DNA of 64,000 nucleotides, taken from assembly GCF_036345175.1 (NCBI RefSeq), contig NZ_CP107780.1, positions 6,882,001 through 6,946,000 of the forward strand. Direction: 5' to 3'. The DNA is from Streptomyces sp. NBC_00576 (GTDB lineage Bacteria > Actinomycetota > Actinomycetes > Streptomycetales > Streptomycetaceae). Position 1 is the stretch's first letter. Every line of letters begins with the position of its first letter. The translations under genes were made by a program, and so were the position numbers. This document shows positions 1 through 8,123 of this stretch, piece after piece. The notes below the pieces were generated by a model. The model worked only from the letters and a program-made list of their open reading frames with translations. It was not told the DNA's origin and did not search any database.

Positions 1-273
1 ACTCGGTATTTCATCGAACCTCTCGACTTCGTTCCGCTGGATTCCCTCACGCCGGCTCAACGGAAAACCGCCGAAGATTTTGCGGCTGCCCAAGCGCCGG
101 ATGCCGAACTGCCGCTCGTGCAGCGGAACCCGTGCGGCTGTTTCCGCGTCGAGGTGCTGGCGCTGAGCGCGGTTGAAGCGCTCTTCGGTCATTCCAGCAG
201 GGACATGGTCATGGATGTGGGCGGCACCGAACTCCAGCTCATGGAGTACCACCCGGAAGACCTCCTGAGCTGA
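1..273 (+). CDS. C-terminal part of an unrecognised protein
   Basis: An open frame enters from the left edge and ends at a TGA at 271-273, leaving 90 residues. Codon use is Streptomyces-like (G/C in most third positions). The visible part contains a Cys-Gly-Cys and ends in VGGTELQLMEYHPEDLLS. I recognise no family; it is short, soluble-looking and acidic at the end. The start lies outside the window. Confidence 0.6.
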   Translation, partial: TRYFIEPLDFVPLDSLTPAQRKTAEDFAAAQAPDAELPLVQRNPCGCFRVEVLALSAVEALFGHSSRDMVMDVGGTELQLMEYHPEDLLS

Positions 274-313
274 CACTCGCCTGCGCGCAGTGTGCAGCTG
301 GTCCAGTCCTTCC

Positions 314-697
314 TCACCCCACCCCGCACTCCGCCCAAACCGTCTTCCGAGGCCGAGGCCCAACTCCACCCCCCACCGCTCCGCCAACGCCTCGACGATC
401 ACCAGCCCCCGCCCCGACTCGTTGTCCGGCGCCACCGCCCGCACCCCCAGCAACACGTCGCCCCGCGTGTCCGTCACCTCGATGCGCAGCGTGGCGCCGA
501 CGACGTACAGCCCGAGCCGGAAATCGCGGCCCGGTACGCGGCCGTGGGGCACCACGTTCGCCGCGAGTTCGGCGACGAGATGCTCGGCGGGGTCCAACGG
601 GAGCCGCCAGTCGTGGAGTTGCTGTACCGCGAGCAGACGGCAAAGCCTCCCAAGGCCCCCGCCTCACCCTCGCCCCCACCATCTGGGCCGAGTTCAT
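314..697 (-). pseudogene. Frameshifted ATP-binding (HATPase_c, anti-sigma-factor-like) protein
   Basis: The minus strand encodes a recognisable GHKL ATP-binding domain, but only when pieces from different frames are joined. The core, roughly 660 down to 350, reads LDPAEHLVAELAANVVPHG (N box) and later DNESGRGLVIVEALAERWGV (G box). The family ending KTVWAE followed by a stop at 314 is one frame away, and an N-terminal MNSAQMVGARVR from 697 joins the core only after another one-base shift near the C-run at 656-660. The second shift is near 345-352. An intact relative is at 45442-45900. In Streptomyces these proteins are usually orphan anti-sigma-like kinases. It is either a pseudogene or two sequencing errors in G/C runs. 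Confidence 0.65.
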
Positions 698-752
698 CTC
701 GTACGCTTCCGGCAGTTGATCAACCGATCAAGCAACTGTCGGAGAGGTGTGC

Positions 753-1598
753 ATGAACGCAGGTATACGCGGCCGAAGACGTACCGCCGCCGTGATCGCC
801 ACAGCCGGGGCCCTCGCACTCTCGGTGCTCAACGCCCCGGCCGCGCAGGCCAGGGACACGGGCATCGTCCTGTCGGACCTCGTGATCAACAACGGCAGGC
901 CGGTGGTTGTCGGCACGTCGAGGGTGGTGGAACCGCCCATCAGTTTCAATATCGCCCTACCTCCCGGGTACAGCACAGAGCACCCGTTCCGCTATGACGC
1001 GCACCCCTTCCTGTACCGGGGAAGCCTGACGGAGGCGGCCGACACCGGAGACAGCTACATAGGGCCGGGCGGATACACCTGCTTCGACGTCAGCTCCAAG
1101 AGGGCCCGTTGCGAGGGCACCCTGTACATCGATCCCCATCCGTCGCGTGAGCAGGTCGACTCCAACAGCGACGCCACCAAGTGGAAGATCGCTGTGTCGC
1201 TCCGCCTGTTCAAGGCCGACGAGGTCACTCTCGTCGCCCAGGAGTTCGAGACAAGGCCCGGAGGCGTCTCCCTCAGACGCGCCGCGAATCTCACCGCCGC
1301 CGACGCCACCCCGGAGCCGGTCGCCAAGGGCAAGAAGGTCACCGTCGCGGGCAAGCTCACCCGGGCGAACTGGACCACCCACAAGAACGGCCCCTACGTC
1401 GGCAGCGCCGTGAGACTCCAGTTCCGCGCCAAGGGTGCCACCACCTTCAAGACGCTCAAGTGGGTCACCACCAACAGTGCGGGTGCCCTCCGCACCCAGG
1501 TCACGGCCTCCACCGACGGCTTCTTCCGGTGGATGTTCTACGGCAACACCACGACCGGCACCGCGACCAGCGGCCAGGACTACATCGACGTGCGCTGA
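753..1598 (+). CDS. Secreted protein with C-terminal Ig-like domain, function unknown
   Basis: A 281-residue protein with a Sec signal peptide: RGRRR, a hydrophobic stretch, then APAAQA cleavage near residue 30. The N-terminal half holds two Cys that could form a disulfide. The C-terminal half starts near ATPEPVAKGKKVTVAGKLTRA and ends in YIDVR. It looks like the beta-sandwich 'stress protein' or Ig-like module found at the end of many secreted Streptomyces proteins. ATG at 753 was chosen because GGAGAGG (741-747) sits at the right distance; a GTG at 747 is in frame. It is monocistronic, and its exact role is unknown. Confidence 0.7.
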   Translation: MNAGIRGRRRTAAVIATAGALALSVLNAPAAQARDTGIVLSDLVINNGRPVVVGTSRVVEPPISFNIALPPGYSTEHPFRYDAHPFLYRGSLTEAADTGDSYIGPGGYTCFDVSSKRARCEGTLYIDPHPSREQVDSNSDATKWKIAVSLRLFKADEVTLVAQEFETRPGGVSLRRAANLTAADATPEPVAKGKKVTVAGKLTRANWTTHKNGPYVGSAVRLQFRAKGATTFKTLKWVTTNSAGALRTQVTASTDGFFRWMFYGNTTTGTATSGQDYIDVR

Positions 1599-2088
1599 TC
1601 GTCGTACTACGGATGCGCCCGGGTGGGGACACGCCCTGTCCGGGTTTGACCTTCGTCACCCTGGGGGTATTCTCTCCGGCTCGATTGGCGGAGGCCATGC
1701 CCCGTATGGCAGACTGTCCGAGTTGCTCGGTCGAGTTGTCGATGCTGCGCGCCTCCCGCCGGGAGGACCGAAAGCGAGTCCCACAGTACTCGTCGTCCCA
1801 TCTGTCGTAAGGCAGCGCTGGGGCGGACGTACGGGAATCTTTCGGGAAGTGTCAGTGCGGCGCCGGCCAGGCACCCGGTGGGTTTCGCGTCAGGAAGTTT
1901 GGCGCAATCGCCCTCGGCCTGCGGTTCCGGAAGGGCCGTGCTTCCCGTGCAGGGACGTCTCATATGGGACATCCATGTCGGTGAGAGCGCGACACACCCG
2001 ACCGCGTGGGTCGGACAAGCAGGGCGAAGAAGTGAGTACGGAACACCGGGTTCCAGAGCGTACGAAGAGACAGGACTACTGAGTAGCC
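1599..2088 (+). other. Long leader before the S10 operon
   Basis: There are 490 bases with no credible gene: the open frames here lack Streptomyces codon bias and any family match. The stretch must carry the S10 promoter and a leader of up to about 400 nt. A candidate promoter is listed separately. I see no recognisable S10 leader of the E. coli (L4-binding) kind. Confidence 0.6.
1646..1673 (+). promoter_or_regulatory. Candidate housekeeping promoter for the S10 operon
   Basis: TTGACC (1646-1651) is followed after 16 bases by TATTCT (1668-1673), close to the HrdB-type consensus. It would give a leader of roughly 400 nt before rpsJ. It is inferred from hexamers only. Confidence 0.35.
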
Positions 2089-2397
2089 ATGGCGGGACAG
2101 AAGATCCGCATCCGGCTCAAGGCCTACGACCACGAGGTCATCGATTCCTCGGCGAAGAAGATCGTCGAGACGGTGACACGCACTGGTGCGTCGGTCGCGG
2201 GCCCGGTGCCGCTGCCCACTGAGAAGAACGTGTACTGCGTCATCAAGTCGCCGCACAAGTACAAGGACTCTCGCGAGCACTTCGAGATGCGCACGCACAA
2301 GCGCCTGATCGACATTCTCGACCCGACGCCCAAGACCGTTGACTCTCTGATGCGACTCGACCTCCCGGCCGGTGTCGACATCGAGATCAAGCTCTAG
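2089..2397 (+). CDS. rpsJ: 30S ribosomal protein S10
   Basis: The protein has 102 residues, full length for S10, starting MAGQKIRIRLKAYDHEVID with the conserved GPVPLPT loop and the IDILDPTPKTVDSLMRL end. S10 sits in the 30S head (in E. coli it also serves as NusE in antitermination). It is the first gene of the S10 operon, and rplC follows after 17 bases. Confidence 0.98.
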   Translation: MAGQKIRIRLKAYDHEVIDSSAKKIVETVTRTGASVAGPVPLPTEKNVYCVIKSPHKYKDSREHFEMRTHKRLIDILDPTPKTVDSLMRLDLPAGVDIEIKL

Positions 2398-2414
2398 GGG
2401 ACGGTGATCTGAGA

Positions 2415-3059
2415 ATGGCTAAGCAGATCAAGGGCATCCTGGGCGAGAAGCTCGGCATGACGCAGGTGTGGGACGAGAACAACCGTGTTGTTCCCGTCAC
2501 CGTCGTCAAGGCCGGTCCGAACGTCGTGACCCAGGTCCGTACGAATGACTCCGACGGCTACGAGTCGGTCCAGATCGCCTTCGGCGAGATCGACCCTCGC
2601 AAGGTGAACAAGCCCCTCAAGGGTCACTTCGCCAAGGCTGACGTCACCCCCCGCCGCCACCTCGTCGAGATCCGTACCGCTGACGCCAGCGAGTACACCC
2701 TCGGCCAGGAGATCACCGCCGAGACCTTCGAGGCCGGCGTCAAGGTGGATGTGACCGGCAACAGCAAGGGCAAGGGCTTCGCCGGTGTCATGAAGCGTCA
2801 CAACTTCAAGGGACTCGGCGCCGGCCACGGTGTCCAGCGCAAGCACCGCTCCCCCGGCTCGATCGGTGGCTGTGCCACCCCCGGCCGTGTGTTCAAGGGC
2901 GTCCGCATGGCGGGCCGCATGGGCAACGAGCGGGTCACCACCCAGAACCTGACCGTCCACGCCGTTGACGCGGAGAAGGGTCTGCTGCTCATCAAGGGCG
3001 CGATTCCTGGTCCGAACGGCGGCCTCGTCCTGGTCCGCACCGCGGCCAAGGGGGCCTGA
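2415..3059 (+). CDS. rplC: 50S ribosomal protein L3
   Basis: The 214-residue protein opens MAKQIKGILGEKLGMTQVWDE and carries the L3 signature around KGKGFAGVMKRHNFKG...HRSPGSIG. It is an early-assembly 23S rRNA-binding protein that reaches the peptidyl transferase centre. Seven bases separate it from rplD. Confidence 0.98.
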   Translation: MAKQIKGILGEKLGMTQVWDENNRVVPVTVVKAGPNVVTQVRTNDSDGYESVQIAFGEIDPRKVNKPLKGHFAKADVTPRRHLVEIRTADASEYTLGQEITAETFEAGVKVDVTGNSKGKGFAGVMKRHNFKGLGAGHGVQRKHRSPGSIGGCATPGRVFKGVRMAGRMGNERVTTQNLTVHAVDAEKGLLLIKGAIPGPNGGLVLVRTAAKGA

Positions 3060-3066
3060 GGTACCG

Positions 3067-3723
3067 ATGAGCACTGTTGACATCCTTTCGCCCGCTGGCG
3101 AGAAGGCCGGAAGCGTCGAGCTCCCCGCGGAGATCTTCGACGTAGAGAAGATCAGCATCCCGCTGCTTCACCAGGTCGTCGTCGCACAGCTGGCCGCTGC
3201 CCGTCAGGGCACGCACAAGACCAAGACCCGCGCCGAGGTCCGTGGTGGCGGTAGGAAGCCCTACCGTCAGAAGGGCACCGGCCGCGCCCGTCAGGGTTCG
3301 ACCCGTGCGCCGCAGTTCGCCGGCGGTGGCGTCGTTCACGGCCCCACCCCGCGTGACTACTCGCAGCGGACCCCGAAGAAGATGAAGGCCGCGGCCCTGC
3401 GCCACGCCCTCACCGACCGGGCCCGCAACGCTCGAATCCACGTCATCACCGGCGTGATCGAGGGCGACACCCCCTCCACCAAGGCCGCGAAGAGCTTCCT
3501 CGGCAAGGTCAGCGAGCGCAAGAACGTGCTCCTGGTCATCGAGCGCTCCGACGAGGCCGGGCTGCTTTCCGCCCGCAACCTGCCCCAGGTGCACATCCTG
3601 GACCCGGGCCAGCTGAACACGTACGACGTTCTCGTCTCGGACGACGTGGTCTTCACCCAGGCCGCTTTCGAGTCCTTCGTGTCCGGCCCCAAGGCCACTG
3701 ACACCGAAGGGAGCGAGGTCTGA
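3067..3723 (+). CDS. rplD: 50S ribosomal protein L4
   Basis: The 218-residue protein has the extended tunnel loop typical of L4, with RGGGRKPYRQKGTGRARQG near residues 60-78. It lines the exit tunnel of the 50S subunit. The start is ATG 3067; a longer upstream reading is only the overlap with rplC. Its TGA overlaps the ATG of rplW (TGATG), so translation is probably coupled. The E. coli L4 autoregulatory leader is not evident upstream of the operon. Confidence 0.98.
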   Translation: MSTVDILSPAGEKAGSVELPAEIFDVEKISIPLLHQVVVAQLAAARQGTHKTKTRAEVRGGGRKPYRQKGTGRARQGSTRAPQFAGGGVVHGPTPRDYSQRTPKKMKAAALRHALTDRARNARIHVITGVIEGDTPSTKAAKSFLGKVSERKNVLLVIERSDEAGLLSARNLPQVHILDPGQLNTYDVLVSDDVVFTQAAFESFVSGPKATDTEGSEV

Positions 3724-4142
3724 TGGCGATCCGTCACCCCGCCATTGCCTCCAAGGCGGCCAAGGTCGCCAAGGCCGCGCGCGTCGCCAAGGCGAAGCGC
3801 CACGAGGCCGAGGGCAAGAACACCGTCGTCACGCCGGTCAGCAAGTCGTACACGGACCCCCGTGACGTCCTGCTGAAGCCGGTCGTGTCCGAGAAGAGCT
3901 ACGCGCTCATCGACGAGAACAAGTACACGTTCATCGTCGCTCCCGGCAGCAACAAGACCCAGATCAAGCAGGCCGTCCAGGCGGTCTTCTCGGTCAAGGT
4001 CACCGGGGTCAACACGATCAACCGCATCGGCAAGCGCAAGCGCACCAAGAGCGGTTTCGGTAAGCGCGCTGACACCAAGCGCGCGATCGTGACCCTCGCC
4101 GAGGGCGACCGTATCGACATCTTCGGCGGTCCGGCCGCGTAA
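3723..4142 (+). CDS. rplW: 50S ribosomal protein L23 with N-terminal extension
   Basis: The protein has 139 residues. The L23 core (DPRDVLLKPVVSEKSYALID to the end) is about 95 residues. It is preceded by about 40 residues rich in Lys and Ala (SKAAKVAKAARVAKAKRHEA), longer than in E. coli L23. L23 lies at the tunnel exit and docks trigger factor and SRP. The ATG overlaps the rplD stop, so the extension appears to be translated rather than a misplaced start. Confidence 0.96.
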   Translation: MAIRHPAIASKAAKVAKAARVAKAKRHEAEGKNTVVTPVSKSYTDPRDVLLKPVVSEKSYALIDENKYTFIVAPGSNKTQIKQAVQAVFSVKVTGVNTINRIGKRKRTKSGFGKRADTKRAIVTLAEGDRIDIFGGPAA

Positions 4143-4180
4143 GCGGGTCGGATCGTCCGATATCGGACGAGGACTGAGAA

Positions 4181-5017
4181 ATGGGAATCCGCAAGTACAA
4201 GCCGACTACGCCGGGCCGCCGTGGCTCCAGCGTCGCCGACTTCGTCGAGGTCACGCGGTCCACGCCGGAGAAGTCGCTGGTTCGCCCCCTGCACAGCAAG
4301 GGCGGCCGTAACAATTCCGGTCGTGTGACCGTTCGCCACCAGGGTGGCGGACACAAGCGCGCCTACCGAGTGATCGACTTCCGTCGTCACGACAAGGACG
4401 GCGTGCCGGCGAAGGTCGCGCACATCGAGTACGACCCCAACCGCACCGCGCGCATCGCGCTGCTGCACTACGCGGACGGCGAGAAGCGTTACATCCTCGC
4501 CCCCCGCAACCTGTCGCAGGGTGACCGCGTCGAGAACGGTCCTGGGGCCGACATCAAGCCGGGCAACAACCTGGCGCTCCGCAACATCCCGGTCGGTACC
4601 ACGATCCACGCGATCGAGATCCGTCCCGGTGGCGGCGCCAAGTTCGCCCGCTCCGCCGGTGCCTCGGTGCAGCTGCTGGCGAAGGAGGGCACGATGGCCC
4701 ACCTTCGTATGCCCTCCGGTGAGATCCGTCTGGTCGACCAGCGCTGCCGCGCCACGGTCGGCGAGGTCGGCAACGCCGAGCAGAGCAACATCAACTGGGG
4801 CAAGGCCGGCCGTAAGCGCTGGCTGGGCGTCCGCCCGACCGTCCGCGGTGTGGCGATGAACCCGGTTGACCACCCGCACGGTGGTGGTGAAGGCAAGACC
4901 TCCGGTGGTCGTCACCCGGTCTCGCCGTGGGGTCAGAAGGAGGGTCGTACTCGTTCGCCGAAGAAGGCTTCGAACAAGTACATCGTCCGCCGCCGCAAGA
5001 CGAACAAGAAGCGCTAG
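4181..5017 (+). CDS. rplB: 50S ribosomal protein L2
   Basis: The 278-residue, full-length L2 opens MGIRKYKPTTPGRRGSSVAD and contains the signature NPVDHPHGGGEGKTSGGRHP near residues 227-246, with the catalytically important His. It binds 23S rRNA near the peptidyl transferase centre. A good Shine-Dalgarno (GAGGAC) precedes the ATG. Confidence 0.98.
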   Translation: MGIRKYKPTTPGRRGSSVADFVEVTRSTPEKSLVRPLHSKGGRNNSGRVTVRHQGGGHKRAYRVIDFRRHDKDGVPAKVAHIEYDPNRTARIALLHYADGEKRYILAPRNLSQGDRVENGPGADIKPGNNLALRNIPVGTTIHAIEIRPGGGAKFARSAGASVQLLAKEGTMAHLRMPSGEIRLVDQRCRATVGEVGNAEQSNINWGKAGRKRWLGVRPTVRGVAMNPVDHPHGGGEGKTSGGRHPVSPWGQKEGRTRSPKKASNKYIVRRRKTNKKR

Positions 5018-5029
5018 GAGCGGGTTTAG

Positions 5030-5311
5030 ATGCCGCGCAGTCTCAAGAAGGGACCCTTCGTCGACGGACACCTTGTAAAGAAGGTGGACGTACAGAACGA
5101 AGCCGGTACCAAGAACGTCATCAAGACCTGGTCCCGTCGCTCGATGATCATCCCGGCCATGCTCGGCCACACGATCGCGGTGCACAACGGCAAGACCCAC
5201 ATTCCGGTGTTTGTCACCGAGTCGATGGTCGGCCACAAGCTCGGCGAGTTCTCGCCGACGCGCACCTTCCGGGGTCACGTCAAGGACGACCGGAAGTCGA
5301 AGCGCCGCTAA
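5030..5311 (+). CDS. rpsS: 30S ribosomal protein S19
   Basis: The 93-residue protein starts MPRSLKKGPFVDGHLVKKVD and ends KLGEFSPTRTFRGHVKDDRK, all typical of S19. It sits in the 30S head and contacts S13. It begins 12 bases after rplB. Confidence 0.98.
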   Translation: MPRSLKKGPFVDGHLVKKVDVQNEAGTKNVIKTWSRRSMIIPAMLGHTIAVHNGKTHIPVFVTESMVGHKLGEFSPTRTFRGHVKDDRKSKRR

Positions 5312-5353
5312 CGCGGGGTGGAATCGACCATGACAGACACTGGAAGGACAACC

Positions 5354-5701
5354 ATGGAAGCCAGGGCCCAGGCGCGGTACATCCGCGTTACGCCCATGAA
5401 GGCCCGCCGTGTGGTGGACCTTATCCGTGGCATGGATGCCACGGAGGCTCAGGCGGTCCTGCGTTTCGCCCCGCAGGCCGCGAGCGTGCCGGTCGGCAAG
5501 GTGCTTGACAGCGCCATCGCCAACGCCGCACACAACTACGACCACACCGACGCCGACAGCCTCGTCATCACTGAGGCGTACGTCGACGAGGGTCCGACCC
5601 TGAAGCGGTTCCGTCCGCGTGCCCAGGGCCGCGCCTACCGGATCCGCAAGCGGACCAGCCACATCACCGTGGTCGTCAGCAGCAAGGAAGGTTCCCGGTA
5701 A
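5354..5701 (+). CDS. rplV: 50S ribosomal protein L22
   Basis: The 115-residue form starts MEARAQARYIRVTPMKARRV; the beta-hairpin that reaches into the exit tunnel is at the C-terminal side (LKRFRPRAQGRAYRIRKRTS). ATG 5354 was chosen because GGAAGGA lies 6 bases upstream and the length matches the family. An in-frame ATG at 5330 would add MTDTGRTT and also has a purine-rich stretch upstream. The TAA overlaps the ATG of rpsC. Confidence 0.95.
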   Translation: MEARAQARYIRVTPMKARRVVDLIRGMDATEAQAVLRFAPQAASVPVGKVLDSAIANAAHNYDHTDADSLVITEAYVDEGPTLKRFRPRAQGRAYRIRKRTSHITVVVSSKEGSR

Positions 5702-6549
5702 TGGGCCAGAAGGTAAACCCGCACGGGTTCCGACTCGGCATCACCACCGACTTCAAGTCGCGTTGGTACGCCGACAAGCTGTACAAGGACTACGTCGGTG
5801 AAGACGTCGCCATCCGTCGGATGATGACGTCCGGCATGGAGCGCGCCGGCATCTCGAAGGTTGAGATCGAGCGCACCCGTGACCGCGTCCGCGTCGACAT
5901 CCACACCGCGCGTCCGGGCATCGTCATCGGCCGCCGTGGCGCCGAGGCCGACCGTATTCGCGGCGACCTGGAGAAGCTGACCAAGAAGCAGGTCCAGCTC
6001 AACATCCTCGAGGTCAAGAACCCCGAGCTCGATGCTCAGCTGGTCGCTCAGGCCGTCGCCGAGCAGCTGTCCTCCCGCGTCTCCTTCCGTCGGGCCATGC
6101 GTAAGAGCATGCAGTCGACGATGAAGGCCGGCGCCAAGGGCATCAAGATCCAGTGTGGTGGCCGTCTCGGCGGCGCCGAGATGTCCCGCTCGGAGTTCTA
6201 CCGCGAGGGCCGTGTGCCCCTGCACACGCTCCGCGCGAACGTCGACTACGGCTTCTTCGAGGCCAAGACGACCTTCGGCCGTATCGGTGTGAAGGTCTGG
6301 ATCTACAAGGGCGACGTCAAGAACATCGCCGAGGTCCGCGCCGAGAACGCTGCTGCCCGTGCGGGTAACCGCCCGGCCCGTGGCGGTGCCGGTGGCGGCA
6401 GTGACCGTCCGGCCCGTGGTGGTGGCCGTGGTGGCGAGCGTGGCGGCCGCGGCCGCAAGCCGCAGCAGGCTCCCGCTGCCGAGGCCCCCAAGGCCGAGGC
6501 CCCGGCGGCTGCCGCTCCGGCTGCTGAAAGCACCGGAACGGAGGCCTGA
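5701..6549 (+). CDS. rpsC: 30S ribosomal protein S3 with RGG/Ala-Pro tail
   Basis: The 282-residue protein starts MGQKVNPHGFRLGITTDFKS, with the KH domain (GIVIGRRGAEADRIRGDLEK) near residues 75-95. The S3 core ends near residue 215. It is followed by about 65 residues of low complexity, first Arg-Gly rich (RPARGGAGGG, RGGGRGGERGGRGRK) and then Ala/Pro/Glu rich. S3 is at the mRNA entry site. The tail is longer than in E. coli S3 and common in actinobacteria. Confidence 0.98.
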   Translation: MGQKVNPHGFRLGITTDFKSRWYADKLYKDYVGEDVAIRRMMTSGMERAGISKVEIERTRDRVRVDIHTARPGIVIGRRGAEADRIRGDLEKLTKKQVQLNILEVKNPELDAQLVAQAVAEQLSSRVSFRRAMRKSMQSTMKAGAKGIKIQCGGRLGGAEMSRSEFYREGRVPLHTLRANVDYGFFEAKTTFGRIGVKVWIYKGDVKNIAEVRAENAAARAGNRPARGGAGGGSDRPARGGGRGGERGGRGRKPQQAPAAEAPKAEAPAAAAPAAESTGTEA

Positions 6550-6554
6550 CCGAA

Positions 6555-6974
6555 ATGCTGATCCCCCGTAGGGTCAAGCACCGCAAGCAGCACCACCCGA
6601 AGCGTCGTGGCATGTCCAAGGGTGGTACGACGGTCGCGTTCGGCGAGTACGGCATTCAGGCCGTCACGCCGGCGTACGTGACCAACCGCCAGATCGAGGC
6701 GGCCCGTATCGCGATGACCCGCCACATCAAGCGTGGCGGCAAGGTCTGGATCAACATCTATCCGGACCGCCCGCTCACGAAGAAGCCTGCCGAGACCCGC
6801 ATGGGTTCCGGTAAGGGTTCTCCGGAGTGGTGGATCGCGAACGTGCACCCCGGTCGGGTCATGTTCGAACTGTCCTACCCCAACGAGAAGATCGCCCGTG
6901 AGGCCCTCACTCGCGCAGCCCACAAGCTGCCGATGAAGTGCCGGATCGTCAAGCGCGAGGCAGGTGAAGCGTGA
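6555..6974 (+). CDS. rplP: 50S ribosomal protein L16
   Basis: The 139-residue protein starts MLIPRRVKHRKQHHPKRRGM and contains the conserved RMGSGKGSPEWWIANVHPGR segment. It organises the A-site region of the 50S. TGA overlaps the rpmC ATG (TGATG). Confidence 0.98.
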   Translation: MLIPRRVKHRKQHHPKRRGMSKGGTTVAFGEYGIQAVTPAYVTNRQIEAARIAMTRHIKRGGKVWINIYPDRPLTKKPAETRMGSGKGSPEWWIANVHPGRVMFELSYPNEKIAREALTRAAHKLPMKCRIVKREAGEA

Positions 6975-7198
6975 TGTCGGCCGGTACCAAGGCGTCCGAG
7001 CTGCGCGAACTGGGTGACGAGGAGCTTCTTGCGAAGCTCCGCGAAGCCAAGGAAGAGCTGTTCAACCTCCGCTTCCAGGCGGCGACCGGTCAGCTCGAGA
7101 ACCACGGTCGGCTCAAGGCCGTCCGTAAGGACATCGCGCGGATCTACACCCTGATGCGTGAGCGCGAGCTGGGCATCGAAACGGTGGAGAGCGCCTGA
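6974..7198 (+). CDS. rpmC: 50S ribosomal protein L29
   Basis: The 74-residue two-helix protein has ELRELGDEELLAKLREAKEE followed by LFNLRFQAATGQLENHGRLK. L29 flanks the tunnel exit beside L23. ATG 6974 overlaps the rplP stop; a GTG one codon earlier is less likely. TGA overlaps the rpsQ ATG. Confidence 0.97.
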   Translation: MSAGTKASELRELGDEELLAKLREAKEELFNLRFQAATGQLENHGRLKAVRKDIARIYTLMRERELGIETVESA

Positions 7199-7485
7199 TG
7201 AGCGAGAGCAACGTGACTGAGCAGAGCACCGAAGCCCGTGGCTTCCGCAAGACCCGTGAGGGTCTCGTCGTCAGCGACAAGATGGACAAGACCGTCGTCG
7301 TCGCCGTCGAGGACCGCGTGAAGCACGCGCTGTACGGCAAGGTCATCCGCCGTACGAGCAAGCTCAAGGCCCACGACGAGCAGAACGCCGCCGGCGTCGG
7401 CGACCGTGTCCTCCTCATGGAGACCCGGCCGCTGTCCTCGACGAAGCGCTGGCGCATCGTCGAGATCCTCGAGAAGGCCAAGTAG
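7198..7485 (+). CDS. rpsQ: 30S ribosomal protein S17
   Basis: The 95-residue protein has a short Ser/Thr/Glu N-terminal lead and then the S17 OB fold (GLVVSDKMDKTVVVAVEDRV, ending TKRWRIVEILEKAK). It is an early 16S rRNA binder. It is the last gene of the S10 block: a 267-base structured spacer follows before rplN. Confidence 0.98.
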   Translation: MSESNVTEQSTEARGFRKTREGLVVSDKMDKTVVVAVEDRVKHALYGKVIRRTSKLKAHDEQNAAGVGDRVLLMETRPLSSTKRWRIVEILEKAK

Positions 7486-7733
7486 TCCCTGCGGGACTGA
7501 ACCCCCGCAGACAGACTCGCCGCCCCGGGTGGAGTTCCGTAGTCCGTAAGTCGACTTACGGAACTCCGGCCGGAAACCGGATGGGCTGCGTGAATCACGC
7601 GCGCAAGCAGCGTGAGTGACTTACGCAGCCCGCCGGGCGGCCCAAGTAAATTCCTGCGGGGGCTACCCGCAGGACAGTTCCGCCAGGCTCGGTGAGCTCC
7701 GCAGAACCCTTGCGGAGCTCGCCGGGAACCGGC
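7484..7733 (+). repeat. String of stem-loops between rpsQ and rplN
   Basis: At least five perfect or near-perfect hairpins fill this spacer. (1) AGTCCC/GGGACT at 7484-7498, starting in the rpsQ stop codon. (2) GGAGTTCCGTA (7531-7541) with TACGGAACTCC (7557-7567), whose interior can refold as an 18-base palindrome at 7544-7561. (3) GGGCTGCGT (7583-7591) with ACGCAGCCC (7623-7631). (4) CCTGCGGG/CCCGCAGG at 7653-7673. (5) GAGCTCCGCA (7694-7703) with TGCGGAGCTC (7711-7720), extended to 13 pairs with one wobble. A small GCCGG/CCGGC hairpin follows at 7721-7733. None has a T-tract. Confidence 0.8.
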
Positions 7734-7752
7734 AGACAATCAGGAGATAGAC

Positions 7753-8121
7753 GTGATCCAGCAGGAGTCGCGACTGCGTGTCGCCGACAACACTGGTGCG
7801 AAGGAAATCCTTTGCATCCGTGTCCTCGGTGGCTCCGGTCGCCGCTACGCGGGCATCGGCGACGTGATCGTCGCCACCGTCAAGGACGCGATCCCCGGTG
7901 GCAACGTGAAGAAGGGTGACGTCATCAAGGCCGTCATCGTTCGCACCGTCAAGGAGCGCCGCCGTCCGGACGGCTCGTACATCCGCTTCGACGAGAACGC
8001 CGCTGTTGTTCTGAAGAACGACGGCGACCCTCGTGGCACCCGTATCTTCGGCCCGGTCGGCCGGGAGCTGCGCGAGAAGAAGTTCATGAAGATCATCTCG
8101 CTCGCGCCGGAGGTGCTGTAA
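7753..8121 (+). CDS. rplN: 50S ribosomal protein L14
   Basis: The protein has 122 residues, the exact family length, with GTG start and AGGAG at 7742-7746. It begins MIQQESRLRVADNTGAKEIL and contains the signature GGSGRRYAGIGDVIVATVKD. It is the first gene of the spc block and forms an intersubunit bridge with 16S rRNA. Confidence 0.98.
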   Translation: MIQQESRLRVADNTGAKEILCIRVLGGSGRRYAGIGDVIVATVKDAIPGGNVKKGDVIKAVIVRTVKERRRPDGSYIRFDENAAVVLKNDGDPRGTRIFGPVGRELREKKFMKIISLAPEVL

Positions 8122-8123
8122 GC

